Assembly: GCA_946411565.1 (NCBI GenBank)
Contig: CAMKEM010000001.1
Coordinates: 1-64,000, forward strand
Source of the DNA: an uncultured Prevotellaceae bacterium
GTDB lineage: Bacteria; Bacteroidota; Bacteroidia; Bacteroidales; Bacteroidaceae
Length of the DNA: 64,000 bases
Reading direction: 5' to 3'
Below, piece by piece: positions 16,390-25,769 of the stretch. The notes under the pieces are model-generated. The model did no database searches. It was not told the origin of the DNA and worked only from the letters and a program-made list of their open reading frames with translations. A program made the position numbers and the translations under genes. Each line of letters opens with the position of its first letter. Position 1 is the first letter of the stretch.

Positions 16390-17408
16390 AGAAAGTAGCT
16401 ATCGTAATCCTCAACTGGAACGGCGCACATATGATGCGTACCTACCTCCCGACCGTCATCAAGAACACTCCAGAGGCTGAAATAATTATTGCCGACAATG
16501 CCTCAACGGATGATTCTCTAAAGATGCTTTCTGAGGATTTTCCCGACATCCGCACTATCATTCTTGACAAGAACTACGGCTTTGCAGAAGGATATAACCA
16601 AGCCTTGCAGCAAGTAGATAGCGAGTATTACATTCTTCTCAATTCTGATGTTGACGTACCCGAAGGCTGGCTCACTCCCCTACTCTCTTTCATGGACTCT
16701 CACCCAGAGGCTTGCGCCTGTCAGCCAAAGCTTCACGCTATCAACGAAAGAGACAGATTTGAATATGCAGGTGCTGCCGGAGGTTTTCTCGATAAATACG
16801 GCTATCCTTTCTGCAAGGGAAGGATTTTTGAAACCGTAGAGAAGGACAATGGGCAGTATGACGGCAATCACGAAATTCTCTGGGCAACAGGCGCTTGCAT
16901 GATGATACGCTCAAAGGACTATTGGGCAGCCGAAGGCCTTGACGGCCGTTTCTTTGCCCATAACGAAGAGATAGACCTCTGTTGGCGACTGCGCCTTATG
17001 GGTAGGAAGATTTTCTGCATCAGCGACAGTATAGCATATCATCTTGGCGGTGGCACTCTGCCAAAGGGGAATCCTCGCAAGACTTTCCTCAACTTCCGCA
17101 ACAACCTCACGATGCTCTATAAGAACCTGCCCGACAATGAGCTATCCCACGTGATGCGTGTGCGCTTCTTCCTCGATTGGCTTGCTGCTTTTCAGATGCT
17201 TATCCTCGGTAGGAGCTGGGGCGATTTCAAGGCTATCTACAAGGCAAGGAAGGAGTTCAACCGTTGGAAGCACGACTTCGATTCTGATAGAAAGAAGATA
17301 CAGGCAAACAAAAAGACTGACAATATCCCCGAGCGCATCTCAAAGAGCATTCTCTGGCAGTATTATGCTAAGGGAAGGAAGAAATTTGAAGAATTAAAGA
17401 CCTTCTAA
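16386..17408 (+). CDS. Glycosyltransferase family 2
   Basis: This 340-aa enzyme is a GT-A-fold inverting transferase that adds a sugar to a glycan or lipid acceptor. It begins KKVAIVILNWNGAHMM and has IIADNASTDDS and LLNSDVDVPEGW, the DxD-like metal site. ATGACMMIRSKDYW follows, then EEIDLCWRLRLMG, typical of rhamnosyl-type GT2 enzymes. The ATG overlaps the mtaB TGA, so the two are translationally coupled. The C-terminal 100 residues are basic and amphipathic, which suggests membrane association. The acceptor is unknown. Confidence 0.9.
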   Translation: MKKVAIVILNWNGAHMMRTYLPTVIKNTPEAEIIIADNASTDDSLKMLSEDFPDIRTIILDKNYGFAEGYNQALQQVDSEYYILLNSDVDVPEGWLTPLLSFMDSHPEACACQPKLHAINERDRFEYAGAAGGFLDKYGYPFCKGRIFETVEKDNGQYDGNHEILWATGACMMIRSKDYWAAEGLDGRFFAHNEEIDLCWRLRLMGRKIFCISDSIAYHLGGGTLPKGNPRKTFLNFRNNLTMLYKNLPDNELSHVMRVRFFLDWLAAFQMLILGRSWGDFKAIYKARKEFNRWKHDFDSDRKKIQANKKTDNIPERISKSILWQYYAKGRKKFEELKTF

Positions 17409-17492
17409 ATCTCCCTGCATAGGGAGACTTTTCACTTTCCCACATAGCAACCACTATCGCCTCCCAAGTCCCCCTATGCAGGGGGATTTAGA
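17404..17492. repeat. GC-rich inverted-repeat element G2
   Basis: The left arm 17404-17430 contains CTCCCTGCATAGGGAG. The right arm 17466-17492 contains CCCCCTATGCAGGGGG. The arms are reverse complements with two differences. Because each arm is itself a palindrome, these are a paired T-A to C-G change. The element fills the gap between the glycosyltransferase stop and nth. Confidence 0.8.
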
Positions 17493-17511
17493 GGGTCTAA
17501 TTTTTTACACT

Positions 17512-18159
17512 ATGAATAAGTCCGACCGTTTCAACCATATCCTTGACTATTTTCGTCAACAGCCACGCCCTACCACAGAGTTGGATTTCCAGACAACCTA
17601 CCAACTTCTTGTGGCAGTAGTACTCTCTGCACAATGCACGGACAAGCGAGTGAATATGGTGACGCCGGCACTCTTTCACGACTTCCCTACCGTACAGGCA
17701 ATGGCTGATGCTGACGAAAGCGAGATATTCGAGTATATCAAAAGCATCTCCTATCCTAACGCAAAGGCACATCATCTCGTAGAGGCTGCACGCATTATCG
17801 TAAATGAATATAATGGAGAAATACCTTCGGATATGGACTTACTACTCCGCCTCCCTGGTGTTGGAAGAAAGACCGCCAACGTTATACAGGCAGTTGCTTT
17901 CGGCAAAGCCGCTATGGCAGTTGACACCCACATCTATCGTGTTTCCCATCGCTTGGGCTTGGTGCGCAAGACAGACAATAATCCATACAAGGTGGAACTG
18001 GAACTAAAGAAGCACATTCCAGAAGAGGACATCCCCGATGCCCACCATTGGCTTTTGCTTCATGGTAGATATATCTGCACCAGCCTCAAACCGAAATGCG
18101 ACAAATGCCCATTTGATGATATTTGTCCCAAGTTATTAGAGAATAGTAAACTAAGGTAA
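17512..18159 (+). CDS. nth: Endonuclease III
   Basis: This DNA glycosylase/AP lyase removes oxidised pyrimidines. The helix-hairpin-helix is LPGVGRKTANVI with the catalytic Lys, the catalytic Asp sits in VDTHIYRVSHRLG, and the [4Fe-4S] ligands have spacing C-x6-C-x2-C-x5-C (CTSLKPKCDKCPFDDIC). I start it at 17512 (MNKSDRFNHILDYF). A longer frame from 17476 would read through the palindromic element. It has 215 aa, the family length. Confidence 0.95.
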   Translation: MNKSDRFNHILDYFRQQPRPTTELDFQTTYQLLVAVVLSAQCTDKRVNMVTPALFHDFPTVQAMADADESEIFEYIKSISYPNAKAHHLVEAARIIVNEYNGEIPSDMDLLLRLPGVGRKTANVIQAVAFGKAAMAVDTHIYRVSHRLGLVRKTDNNPYKVELELKKHIPEEDIPDAHHWLLLHGRYICTSLKPKCDKCPFDDICPKLLENSKLR

Positions 18160-18207
18160 CCACCAATAATTTGTTTGGGAAAATCTGATGCCACCAATTC
18201 CTTTGTA

Positions 18208-18311
18208 ATTCCCAAGTGATTCCCAAGCAAATCCCATGTAAGTCCCATTTTCTCCCATTATAGGGAACGGACTTACAACGGACCTATAACGGACTTACAA
18301 CGGACCTGAGA
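18208..18311. repeat. 11-bp-period inverted array B
   Basis: Ten consecutive blocks of exactly 11 bp can be read. The first group is GTAATTCCCAA, GTGATTCCCAA, GCAAATCCCAT and GTAAGTCCCAT. A central TTTCTCCCATT follows. Then come opposite-strand units ACTTACAACGG, ACCTATAACGG and ACTTACAACGG. Read on the other strand these are GTAAGTCCGTT-type units, so both arms carry the same 11-mer in inverted orientation. Confidence 0.85.
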
Positions 18312-18381
18312 GGGAGGTGAAAATTTTAACCTTCTTTCGTGATTTCCGCGTTCAGAATATTTTTTTCGCGAGAGTTTTTAG

Positions 18382-18568
18382 ATAGGGGGGTGCACTTTTG
18401 CCCATTTTTAGGTATAACGCCCTGACAGTCAAGATATAACAAAGCGTGCACCCCTCCCCATCAAAGTGCACCTATGGAAAGAAAGATTTAGGGGGGGGTA
18501 CACGCAACGTAAATTACTGGTAATCAGTAGGCAAAAGGGTAAAAACAGGCAAAAGTGCACCCCCCTAT
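18382..18568. mobile_element. Candidate MITE with 21-bp terminal inverted repeats
   Basis: The ends 18382-18402 and 18548-18568 are perfect 21-bp inverted repeats (core TAGGGGGGTGCACTTTTGCC). The 187-bp element has no ORF. Internal GTGCACCCC and GTACACGC motifs echo the ends. No convincing target-site duplication is visible. It lies between nth and the convergent peptide operon. Confidence 0.65.
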
Positions 18569-18681
18569 TTAAATTCTTCCAGTTTTTTTCAATGTATAAT
18601 CCCTACATTACAAAAACATGAGGTATTACAATAATTACAATTACAATAAAAATAAGCAATACACCAAATAATCGCTCCAAC

Positions 18682-18718
18682 TAAAAAATAAGGGTATCAC
18701 ATTGCGTGATACCCTTTT
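18682..18718 (-). terminator. Terminator of the BspA-YD-peptide operon
   Basis: The hairpin AGGGTATCAC-ATTGC-GTGATACCCT (18691-18715) has an interrupted T-run on the minus strand. It lies 40 nt after the peptide stop. Confidence 0.85.
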
Positions 18719-18757
18719 GGTTTAGATAATGGAAACTTTATCTAGAGCCTAATTGCA

Positions 18758-18910
18758 TTATTCATAATCTTCTTCATCGTCAAAACACGAAGAAGTCTCT
18801 TTTGCATCAAACGAGCCTGTGCCTCCAACATGAATATTGCTTGTATCTACAAGTAATGGGAGATTCATAGCTTCAGCCGTTAGTTTCGGTTTGTTATATT
18901 TCTTTCTCAT
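18758..18910 (-). CDS. KKYxKP-family small peptide 1
   Basis: This 50-aa ORF starts 9 nt after the stop of the YD-repeat protein. It begins MRKKYNKPKLTAEAMNLPLL, has a central HVGGTGSF and ends CFDDEEDYE. Three other peptides in this window (49742, 53228, 56323) share the N-terminal KKYxKP, the D/ETxS near residue 23 and the acidic C-terminus. Each follows an exported protein. There is no signal peptide and no assigned function. The Gly-Gly and the leader-like N-terminus recall ribosomal peptide precursors, but no maturation enzyme is near. Confidence 0.75.
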   Translation of the reverse strand: MRKKYNKPKLTAEAMNLPLLVDTSNIHVGGTGSFDAKETSSCFDDEEDYE

Positions 18911-18919
18911 ATTCCTTGC

Positions 18920-21382
18920 TTATTTAACAACAAACTTCTTTCCGTTCTTTATGTATATGCCCGGCTTCAGATTATTCTCATTAACCTTTCTGCCGTTCAA
19001 GTCGTAAACCGGTGACTCGTCATTTGCCATTCGCAACTCTTCAACTCCAGTTGTTTCACTTTCCTCGTCAAGGACATTGATGGTGATTGTTTTGGCTGCA
19101 TTACTTACATTATAAGAAGGATTACGAGACTCTACCTGCATATACCATCGATAAGGCTTTAGGTCATTAGAGCCGTCGCTCATAATGAGATTACCACCAC
19201 CCATAGAATAATAGTTGTTGGCAATCATAGTTGCAGAAGGAATATTCTTGTAAGTACCAGTAAATGTGTATTCAGTGATAGTCGTTCTGCAATCCACACT
19301 TTTCTCTTCAGCGGGATAGAGAGCGGTATTGCTTACGGATAATGTCTTTTCGCCATTACTTTTAGCCTTTATGAGATAAGGAGTGTTAGGAGCAGTAGCG
19401 CCGCTCTTTATCTTGATGACATCCATTATTGTCTCGTCAATAATTCCATCATCATTCTTATCTAACTGACGAATACCATTGATACAAGCTACATCGAAAT
19501 CATCCTTCCAGTCATCATAGCTCATAGAGAATGGAATATATAGAGCTTGCCAAGCGGTATTGTTGAAGGTGCGAGTATAAGAGATAGACTTTGCTTTGCT
19601 TGTTGATGTCTGTGTATAAATGTCACCATCTCGCAAAGAGACATCTACACTCTCTGTGTCGAAATCAGAGTAGTGGTAAACAATATTTGTCACGTTTCCT
19701 GATGCATCTGTTTTCCTTACAGACAAGATCTTTAAGTGCGTATCAATACCAGCTATATCAGCACCCAAGACTGTTTCATCATATACATACTCTTCTTTTG
19801 AAATAATAGTTAGCTCCCCTTGTCCTTGCTCAGCATTATCATTCTTTAACTCCTCCAAGCAAACGGGATCTCTGTTACTGTTATATATTCTTCTACTTCT
19901 ACGACCAATATATATTCTGCCATTAGAAATATAATAAATATCATATCCGCTGCTTCCAGACTCTAGATCGTAGTAAAAATGATATTGACCAGTCGTTGGC
20001 AGATATGAATCAGATGGATTGTCAGGACTTTCTCTCCAACTCATATATCCACCATTAATATCAGGAACCATATATGTCATTTCACCAAGTTTATCTTCGC
20101 GAAGAAAATAAGTTCCTTTATAATTCAAATTCGTACGATAATCATCAATACGGTACGCCCCTTCAAGTCCGATGTCATAGTTGTATACGTCTTTCCATTT
20201 ATAACCATCTGGTTCTGTACAACGTTGTATTGCCAGACGATTTTGTTCGTCATATACATTTTCATAGATTGTTGTTCCGGAATTCATATTGCTCTCAATA
20301 ATATTCCCTCTTGTGTCATATTTGTTATAGCCTACAAGTGACACAATTCCATCTGTGACAGAATATACATAATCATCTTTCTTTGTTCCATCATTTCTAT
20401 AGAATGTCGTATTCTTAACAAGCCACTCTCCATTATAATATATATAATCAGAGGAAGATATTTTTACTAATTCATCAGAATATTCTGTTGCCTCTTTTCT
20501 ACTTGGAACAAACTCGCCATTAGCAAAATTATTATAATAAATATGGAAAACCTCTTTTCCTTTTTTGTAGCCATATTCATCTTTGGAGCTATTGGTCATA
20601 TGTACCTTTGTATATTCATCGTTAGAAATATAAGAGTAAACGTCTGACATACGGAGATATTTAACGCCATCATCATAAACACCGTTTTGCGTATATGAGG
20701 TTAATCTATTTGAGGAATCATAAGAAAATATGTCTTCAGATGTCAGTCTATATTCCATTGTCTCTTTATTATCCAAATAATAGTACTTTGACGAAATTAC
20801 ATTACCATTATTGTCGCAAACAGATTCTTTCTTTTCTTGAATATACATTTGTTTTGTTTCTGTATCATAGTTGTAAACAATATATGAGAGTTCCTGCCCT
20901 ATTTGTTCGCGGTATGTATTTTCCCGATTTAAAACCAGATCATCAACAGCAGAGATATAGTTGTATATCTTTTCTGTTTTCTTATTTCCATTAGCATAAT
21001 ACGTGTACTCATATCTTGAGTCTAAACGTTCTGTTCCATCTTCATTTATATGATAGTTCTCATCCAGAGTTTTGTATCCATCTCTTGTCTTAGCAATTCT
21101 TGTCTTTTTTTTAAGAATGCCATTCTCATAACTCGTTTGAGTTGTAGTGATCACACCATCTTTCCCATCAATATATTCATACTTTTCTTCATTAGTGGGA
21201 GATTTTATGGATAGAATTCTTCCTTTCTTGTCATACATATAACGAGTGATAATACCATCTGAAGATTCTGTGTAGTCAAGTTTCTGAGCTGGTAGCAGAT
21301 TTGTATTCGTTTGGCTTGACTGTGCTCCTATCTGTACAAATGCGAACAAAGAGAGCATCATTAGTAATAATTTCTTTTTCAT
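18920..21382 (-). CDS. Exported YD-repeat-like protein with C-terminal sorting motif
   Basis: This 820-aa protein has a signal peptide (residues 1-20, VQIGAQ). Residues 35-480 contain many copies of a YD/RHS-like motif, such as RYMYDKKGRILSI, SYDSSNRLTSYTQNG and YDEQNRLAIQR, expected to form extended beta strands that wrap or bind sugar. Residues 590-760 form a domain frequent in Prevotella exoproteins (FNNTAWQALYIPFSMSYDDW). The last 30 residues (VYDLNGRKVNENNLKPGIYI, then KNGKKFVVK) resemble type IX secretion C-terminal signals. It sits 8 nt after the BspA gene and before the peptide. The ligand is unknown. Confidence 0.8.
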   Translation of the reverse strand: MKKKLLLMMLSLFAFVQIGAQSSQTNTNLLPAQKLDYTESSDGIITRYMYDKKGRILSIKSPTNEEKYEYIDGKDGVITTTQTSYENGILKKKTRIAKTRDGYKTLDENYHINEDGTERLDSRYEYTYYANGNKKTEKIYNYISAVDDLVLNRENTYREQIGQELSYIVYNYDTETKQMYIQEKKESVCDNNGNVISSKYYYLDNKETMEYRLTSEDIFSYDSSNRLTSYTQNGVYDDGVKYLRMSDVYSYISNDEYTKVHMTNSSKDEYGYKKGKEVFHIYYNNFANGEFVPSRKEATEYSDELVKISSSDYIYYNGEWLVKNTTFYRNDGTKKDDYVYSVTDGIVSLVGYNKYDTRGNIIESNMNSGTTIYENVYDEQNRLAIQRCTEPDGYKWKDVYNYDIGLEGAYRIDDYRTNLNYKGTYFLREDKLGEMTYMVPDINGGYMSWRESPDNPSDSYLPTTGQYHFYYDLESGSSGYDIYYISNGRIYIGRRSRRIYNSNRDPVCLEELKNDNAEQGQGELTIISKEEYVYDETVLGADIAGIDTHLKILSVRKTDASGNVTNIVYHYSDFDTESVDVSLRDGDIYTQTSTSKAKSISYTRTFNNTAWQALYIPFSMSYDDWKDDFDVACINGIRQLDKNDDGIIDETIMDVIKIKSGATAPNTPYLIKAKSNGEKTLSVSNTALYPAEEKSVDCRTTITEYTFTGTYKNIPSATMIANNYYSMGGGNLIMSDGSNDLKPYRWYMQVESRNPSYNVSNAAKTITINVLDEESETTGVEELRMANDESPVYDLNGRKVNENNLKPGIYIKNGKKFVVK

Positions 21383-21390
21383 AATTAATG

Positions 21391-23226
21391 TTATTTAATG
21401 ATTATTTTCTTTCCGTTCTTTATACGAAGTCCCTTTGTATTGTCTGGAACTATCTGACCGTTCACGCTATAGGTAACGGTTGGTTGATTAGCATCTACGC
21501 TTATTCCCTTTATGCCCGTAGTTGCTATGATTTGAGATTCAAGATTTTCATCTACATTCAACTTATTGTTGACAACCATATAAAATTCCTTGCTCTTGCC
21601 AAAGACAATAGCATCCTTACCATCTTCTATGTCGATTGAAGCAGGAACATCAGAAAGGCGATAACCAGTCTTGGCATTTGTCTTGTCAGCCACGAGGAAT
21701 TTCCTAGCACCAAGATTATACACATAATGCTTGCCGTCAACCTCTGTGGTCATCCAAGTGTTGTTTTCCTCCGTATCGTCAAGAGCCGTTTCATTCAAGG
21801 AGGCTACACAATCATTCACGCTATCATAGAAGAGATATGAACCTTCGTTTGAGGACTTCAGCATATACGCCTTGCTATTTGTCAATTTGTCTGCATTATA
21901 TGCCACCTCGCGGATATTGATGAACTGATACCAGTCATCATTATATACGTATGCATCCCAGCTTCCTTCGGGAACCATAAGAGTGGCATGGTATAAAGTT
22001 TGATTACTAAAAGTACCATGGTAGTGCTCCGTCTTATCCCAAGAAGGAGGTGTCTTTGCCTTGATTACTATATTTCTGAGTTTGGCACCCAAGAAAGCAG
22101 AACTTCCAATACTCGTCACAGAATTTCCGATGGTGACATATGTGAGACCTGAGCATCCATAGAAAGCTTCCTCTCCAATACTCGTTACGGAATTTCCGAT
22201 GGTGAGAGAGGTAAGACCTGAGCAACCATAGAAAACGGTCTCTCCTATACTCGTCACGGAATTTGGGATGGTGACGGAGGTAAGACCAGAGCAACCATAG
22301 AAAGCACCGTCTCCAATACTCGTCACGGAATTAGGGATGGTGACGGAGATAAGACCTGAGCAATTTTCGAAAGCACTCTCTCCAATACTCGTCACGGAAT
22401 TAGGGATGTCAGTATTCTTGCATCCACGAATTAAAGTATTGGATTTTGTTGCTATTATAGCATTACAATTGTCTCTACTGTCATAATAGGTATTTCCCTT
22501 TTCTACCGTTATTGAGGTAAGACTTGAGCAGCCATAGAAAGCTTCCTCTCCAATACTCGTCACAGAATTTGGAATGGTGACGGAGGTAAGACCTGAGCAA
22601 CCAGAGAAAGCATAACCTCCAATATTCGTCACGGAATTAGGGATGGTGACGGAGATAAGACCTGAGCAATTTTCGAAAGCACTCTCTCCAATACTCGTCA
22701 CGGAATTAGGGATGGTGACAGAGGTAAGACCTGAACAATTCTGAAAAGCATTATTTCCAATACTCGTCACAGAATTAGGGATGGTGACGGAGGTAAGACC
22801 AGAGCAATTCCTGAAAGCATTACCTGTAATTCCTGTTGTACCTTCCTTTATGTTTATTTTTGTATTTGAAGGCATGGTACCTTTATATGCATAAAGAACT
22901 TTACCTGCATAGACTACACCGTCAGGCTGGTTGTCATACCATTTTGTTCCATAAAAAGCATAGTATCCAATACTCGTCACGGAATTAGGGATGGTGACGG
23001 AGGTAAGACCAGAGCAATTCCTGAAAGCCCCCCCTCCAATGCTCGTCACTCCATTTTCAATTACTACTTTCTTGATTTCGTACCTTTGAGAAAGCCAAGG
23101 AGAATCTTCCATATCACCAGTTCCTGATATGGTCAATGTGCCATCACTAGACAAAGTACATGTGACCTTCGCATGGATTGCATTAAAAGAAATTACGCAG
23201 AGGAATAAAAGTAATATTTTCTTCAT
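21391..23226 (-). CDS. BspA-like leucine-rich-repeat surface protein
   Basis: This 611-aa exported protein has a signal peptide (residues 1-19, NAIHAK). Residues 30-390 carry about 12 LRR_5/BspA repeats of 23 residues (consensus GLTSVTIPNSVTSIGxxAF), the fold of Treponema/Tannerella BspA adhesins. The repeats are very alike at the DNA level, so copy number may vary. The C-terminus (TYSVNGQIVPDNTKGLRI, then KNGKKIIIK) is a sorting-type end. It is the first gene of the operon behind a roughly 380-nt structured leader whose terminator hairpin ends just before the ATG. Adhesion or host-glycan binding is inferred from the family. Confidence 0.92.
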   Translation of the reverse strand: MKKILLLFLCVISFNAIHAKVTCTLSSDGTLTISGTGDMEDSPWLSQRYEIKKVVIENGVTSIGGGAFRNCSGLTSVTIPNSVTSIGYYAFYGTKWYDNQPDGVVYAGKVLYAYKGTMPSNTKINIKEGTTGITGNAFRNCSGLTSVTIPNSVTSIGNNAFQNCSGLTSVTIPNSVTSIGESAFENCSGLISVTIPNSVTNIGGYAFSGCSGLTSVTIPNSVTSIGEEAFYGCSSLTSITVEKGNTYYDSRDNCNAIIATKSNTLIRGCKNTDIPNSVTSIGESAFENCSGLISVTIPNSVTSIGDGAFYGCSGLTSVTIPNSVTSIGETVFYGCSGLTSLTIGNSVTSIGEEAFYGCSGLTYVTIGNSVTSIGSSAFLGAKLRNIVIKAKTPPSWDKTEHYHGTFSNQTLYHATLMVPEGSWDAYVYNDDWYQFINIREVAYNADKLTNSKAYMLKSSNEGSYLFYDSVNDCVASLNETALDDTEENNTWMTTEVDGKHYVYNLGARKFLVADKTNAKTGYRLSDVPASIDIEDGKDAIVFGKSKEFYMVVNNKLNVDENLESQIIATTGIKGISVDANQPTVTYSVNGQIVPDNTKGLRIKNGKKIIIK

Positions 23227-23239
23227 TGTAGGGAAAAAT

Positions 23240-23618
23240 AAAAAAGGGCGCAGACTTTCCGATTAGTCTCGTCCCTTTTCCTGGTTCCGCCAAGAACCGC
23301 ACAACAGACAAGTTTACGGAGAAGCCCATGCCCTAAACGGACATGGAACTTTTCGCTAACTTGTTCTCGTTGTTATGAATTTGGCGGATTCGGAAAGGGA
23401 GAACAAGAGCAAAAGCTCAATGTTATATTTTATGTCGAGAGAATCGGTAGTTGCTCACCCAAGTTAATAAATAAGTGTTTAACTTTCTTACAGATACCAG
23501 TATCTTATACTGATTCCGCTTTAGGGGGAACGTTACCGTTCGTCTGATTGATTCTAATGAGTACTTTCTGGTTCTTATAATAATGTTTTAAGAGTTAATA
23601 TATGTTTGTAATATTATC
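23240..23618 (-). ncRNA. Structured leader RNA upstream of bspA
   Basis: A consensus promoter starts transcription near 23618. The leader ends in an intrinsic terminator (arms AAGGGACGAGACT and AGTCTGCGCCCTT, then six T) only about 15 nt before the BspA ATG. Inside are CCATGTCC-GTTTA-GGGCATGG, an outer ACAAGTT...AACTTGT stem, GGTTC-TTGGCG-GAACC and GAGC-TTTT-GCTC, all read on the minus strand. It contains no good ORF. The layout is that of an attenuator or riboswitch-type leader. It does not match tmRNA, RNase P, cobalamin, TPP or SAM motifs known to me. Confidence 0.6.
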
Positions 23619-23624
23619 TGTGTG

Positions 23625-23656
23625 CAAAAATAAGCATAATATATGATTTCTCCAAA
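23625..23656 (-). promoter_or_regulatory. Promoter of the bspA leader
   Basis: On the minus strand TTTG (23653-23656), a 20-bp spacer and TATTTTTG (23625-23632) match the Bacteroidetes sigma-ABfr consensus exactly. Confidence 0.8.
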
Positions 23657-23828
23657 TATTTGCTCAAAATTATTACAATCTTGGCAAATAGAGTTTTTGG
23701 CTTGTTCGATGGTTGTTCGTTCTGGCTTCGATTCTGAAGCGAAGGAAAGGCCTCGGCACAGAGATAGCATGACGGGAGATGAACGAGACAACCCTAAACG
23801 CTAACCACTAACTTCTAACCACAAACCT

Positions 23829-25655
23829 TCAATCAACAGCCTTCTTCCCTCTCCACCTCAGGCAAAGCATGGTGAGGTCATCGCTTTGCTCATAGTCATC
23901 AACGAATCGTCTGATAGCATCGACAACACCATCAGCCATATCCTTCATAGGTACATCCTTCAGCAGATCTACCATAGCGAGCGTAGAAGCATCACCAAAG
24001 AGAGCCTTCTGACTATTCTCAGCCTCAGTTACACCATCGGTATAAAGGAACAAAGCATCACCTTCAGAGAGTTGAATCTCTTCAGATTTATATTCAAAGT
24101 CGCCAAGCACACCAGTAGGTAGATTTACCTCTGGTTGCATAAATAAAGTATTGCCCTCATGAACCCAGATAGGAGGATTATGACCAGCATTACAAAACTC
24201 TACCCTACCCGTCTGCATATCAAGCACACCGCAGAAGAGAGTACAGAACATATCCTCGTCATTACCCTCGGCAAGTCCGTTATTGATAGCTTCAACAATA
24301 ATAGATGCACTTGTGCTGTAACGGGCAACATTGCGGAAGAGATGCCCGACAACAGTCATGAACAAAGATGCAGGAACACCCTTGCCCGAAACATCGCCTA
24401 TGAGGAAATAAAGCCTATCGTCACGCATAAGGAAATCAAAGATATCACCACCAACTTCCTTTGCCGCCCTCTGCATTCCATAGATATCAATATCTGATCG
24501 TTCAGGAAAGGCAGGAAAGACCTTGAGCAACATACCCTGCTGAATCTTAGCAGCGATATGAAGGTCACGCTCCATGTTGGCTTTCTTCTCGGTAGTAGAA
24601 CGAAGGTCGTCGATGTACTTTGCCAATTCATTCTGCATCGAAACAAAGGAATCGCGCAAGTGCGAAATATCAGAATGGCCTTTAACCTCAGGCAAGGTAG
24701 TATCGAATTTTCCCTGAGCAATAGCATCGGTAGCATCCGCAATCTTGGCAAGAGGACGCAATTGCCAGTTCACGGTTATTATAATAGCCAGTATGATAAT
24801 AAAGAACAGGAGAAGAAGCGTAAACACAGATATTGTCGTCACCATCTTGAGGAGCATGGTATCGTCACGCAAAGGCACATCGCATACCACTCGCCATCCA
24901 GTAGCCTTCACACATACACTTCCGTTACTAAGCATGAATTCCTGAATGCCCGAATAGACATGCAACGCTGTATTCTCGCCGTTGCCTTCAAAGGCCGCAG
25001 GATAATTGTTTGCGTTTTTCATTATCCTGTCGCTATCGGTGTAATATACATAGATGTCATTACCCGTTATGACAGAGACCTTTGCCCCACTCTCATCGCC
25101 CACCTCCTTGCGTGCAAGCTCATCAAGCCAGTCAAGTCTGATATTGGCACAAAGTGAAGAATATATCCTTCCGCGAGAGTTTTTCAATGGGGTGATAAAG
25201 CTCACAACAGGAACCTTAACGCTATCTTTTTCTATAAGGTAAGGCTCACTCCACATACTCACACCGCTTGTATCTACTTTAGTCACGCATTTCTTAACAG
25301 CCTCAACCTCTGCAAGTTTATTCGTGGAAAGATAGACGGTATCAATAAGATCCATCTTACCAAGACTATCTCTGAAAATAGCAGAATTGTTCTCGGTCAT
25401 ACGTTTCTGTAAGGCAACAAGCGCACCAGTCTTCATCACGTTCTCTATATGATTCAAGCGATTATCAATAGAGGCCGTGATCATCCTACTCATATTGATT
25501 TGTCTGTTGCCGTTGGTCACAAGACTAACACCAAACGTGACACTACGGATAAACAGCCATCCCACTATAACCAATATGACAATCAACACCATATTGATGC
25601 GGAAAGACAGGGACGAGAAAAGTCTGCGTTTCTTATGTTGCTTACATTTCTTCAT
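23829..25655 (-). CDS. Membrane sensor with HAMP and SpoIIE/PP2C phosphatase domain
   Basis: This 608-aa inner-membrane protein has TM1 near residues 20-45, a periplasmic Cache-like sensor of about 220 residues, TM2 near 275-300 (LLLLFFIIILAIIITVNW) and a HAMP domain (RPLAKIADATDAIAQGKFDT). A coiled coil follows, then a SpoIIE-type PP2C phosphatase from about residue 375. Metal-binding motifs are visible: EVGGDIFDFL, GDVSGKGVPASLFM, NAGHNPP and LFLYTDGVTEAEN. Such RsbU-like proteins dephosphorylate an anti-sigma antagonist in response to a signal. No STAS or anti-sigma gene is adjacent, so its partner lies elsewhere. It is monocistronic. Confidence 0.93.
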   Translation of the reverse strand: MKKCKQHKKRRLFSSLSFRINMVLIVILVIVGWLFIRSVTFGVSLVTNGNRQINMSRMITASIDNRLNHIENVMKTGALVALQKRMTENNSAIFRDSLGKMDLIDTVYLSTNKLAEVEAVKKCVTKVDTSGVSMWSEPYLIEKDSVKVPVVSFITPLKNSRGRIYSSLCANIRLDWLDELARKEVGDESGAKVSVITGNDIYVYYTDSDRIMKNANNYPAAFEGNGENTALHVYSGIQEFMLSNGSVCVKATGWRVVCDVPLRDDTMLLKMVTTISVFTLLLLFFIIILAIIITVNWQLRPLAKIADATDAIAQGKFDTTLPEVKGHSDISHLRDSFVSMQNELAKYIDDLRSTTEKKANMERDLHIAAKIQQGMLLKVFPAFPERSDIDIYGMQRAAKEVGGDIFDFLMRDDRLYFLIGDVSGKGVPASLFMTVVGHLFRNVARYSTSASIIVEAINNGLAEGNDEDMFCTLFCGVLDMQTGRVEFCNAGHNPPIWVHEGNTLFMQPEVNLPTGVLGDFEYKSEEIQLSEGDALFLYTDGVTEAENSQKALFGDASTLAMVDLLKDVPMKDMADGVVDAIRRFVDDYEQSDDLTMLCLRWRGKKAVD

Positions 25656-25769
25656 GACATAAAACTATTTTCGGCACAAAGGTAATAAAAGTATTTCATT
25701 TCTGCAAAAAATGCTATCATAAATAGTTTTAATGCACAAAAATTCTCAATCTCTATTAATAATAAACAA

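Noticed and set aside
23240..23618. tmRNA or RNase P RNA
   Set aside because: No tRNA-like ends or tag ORF, and no GAGGAAAGTCC or ACAGAA-type conserved core of RNase P. The position before bspA fits a leader better.
23588..23791. 67-codon frame on the - strand
   Set aside because: It overlaps the promoter of the bspA leader and has no family features.
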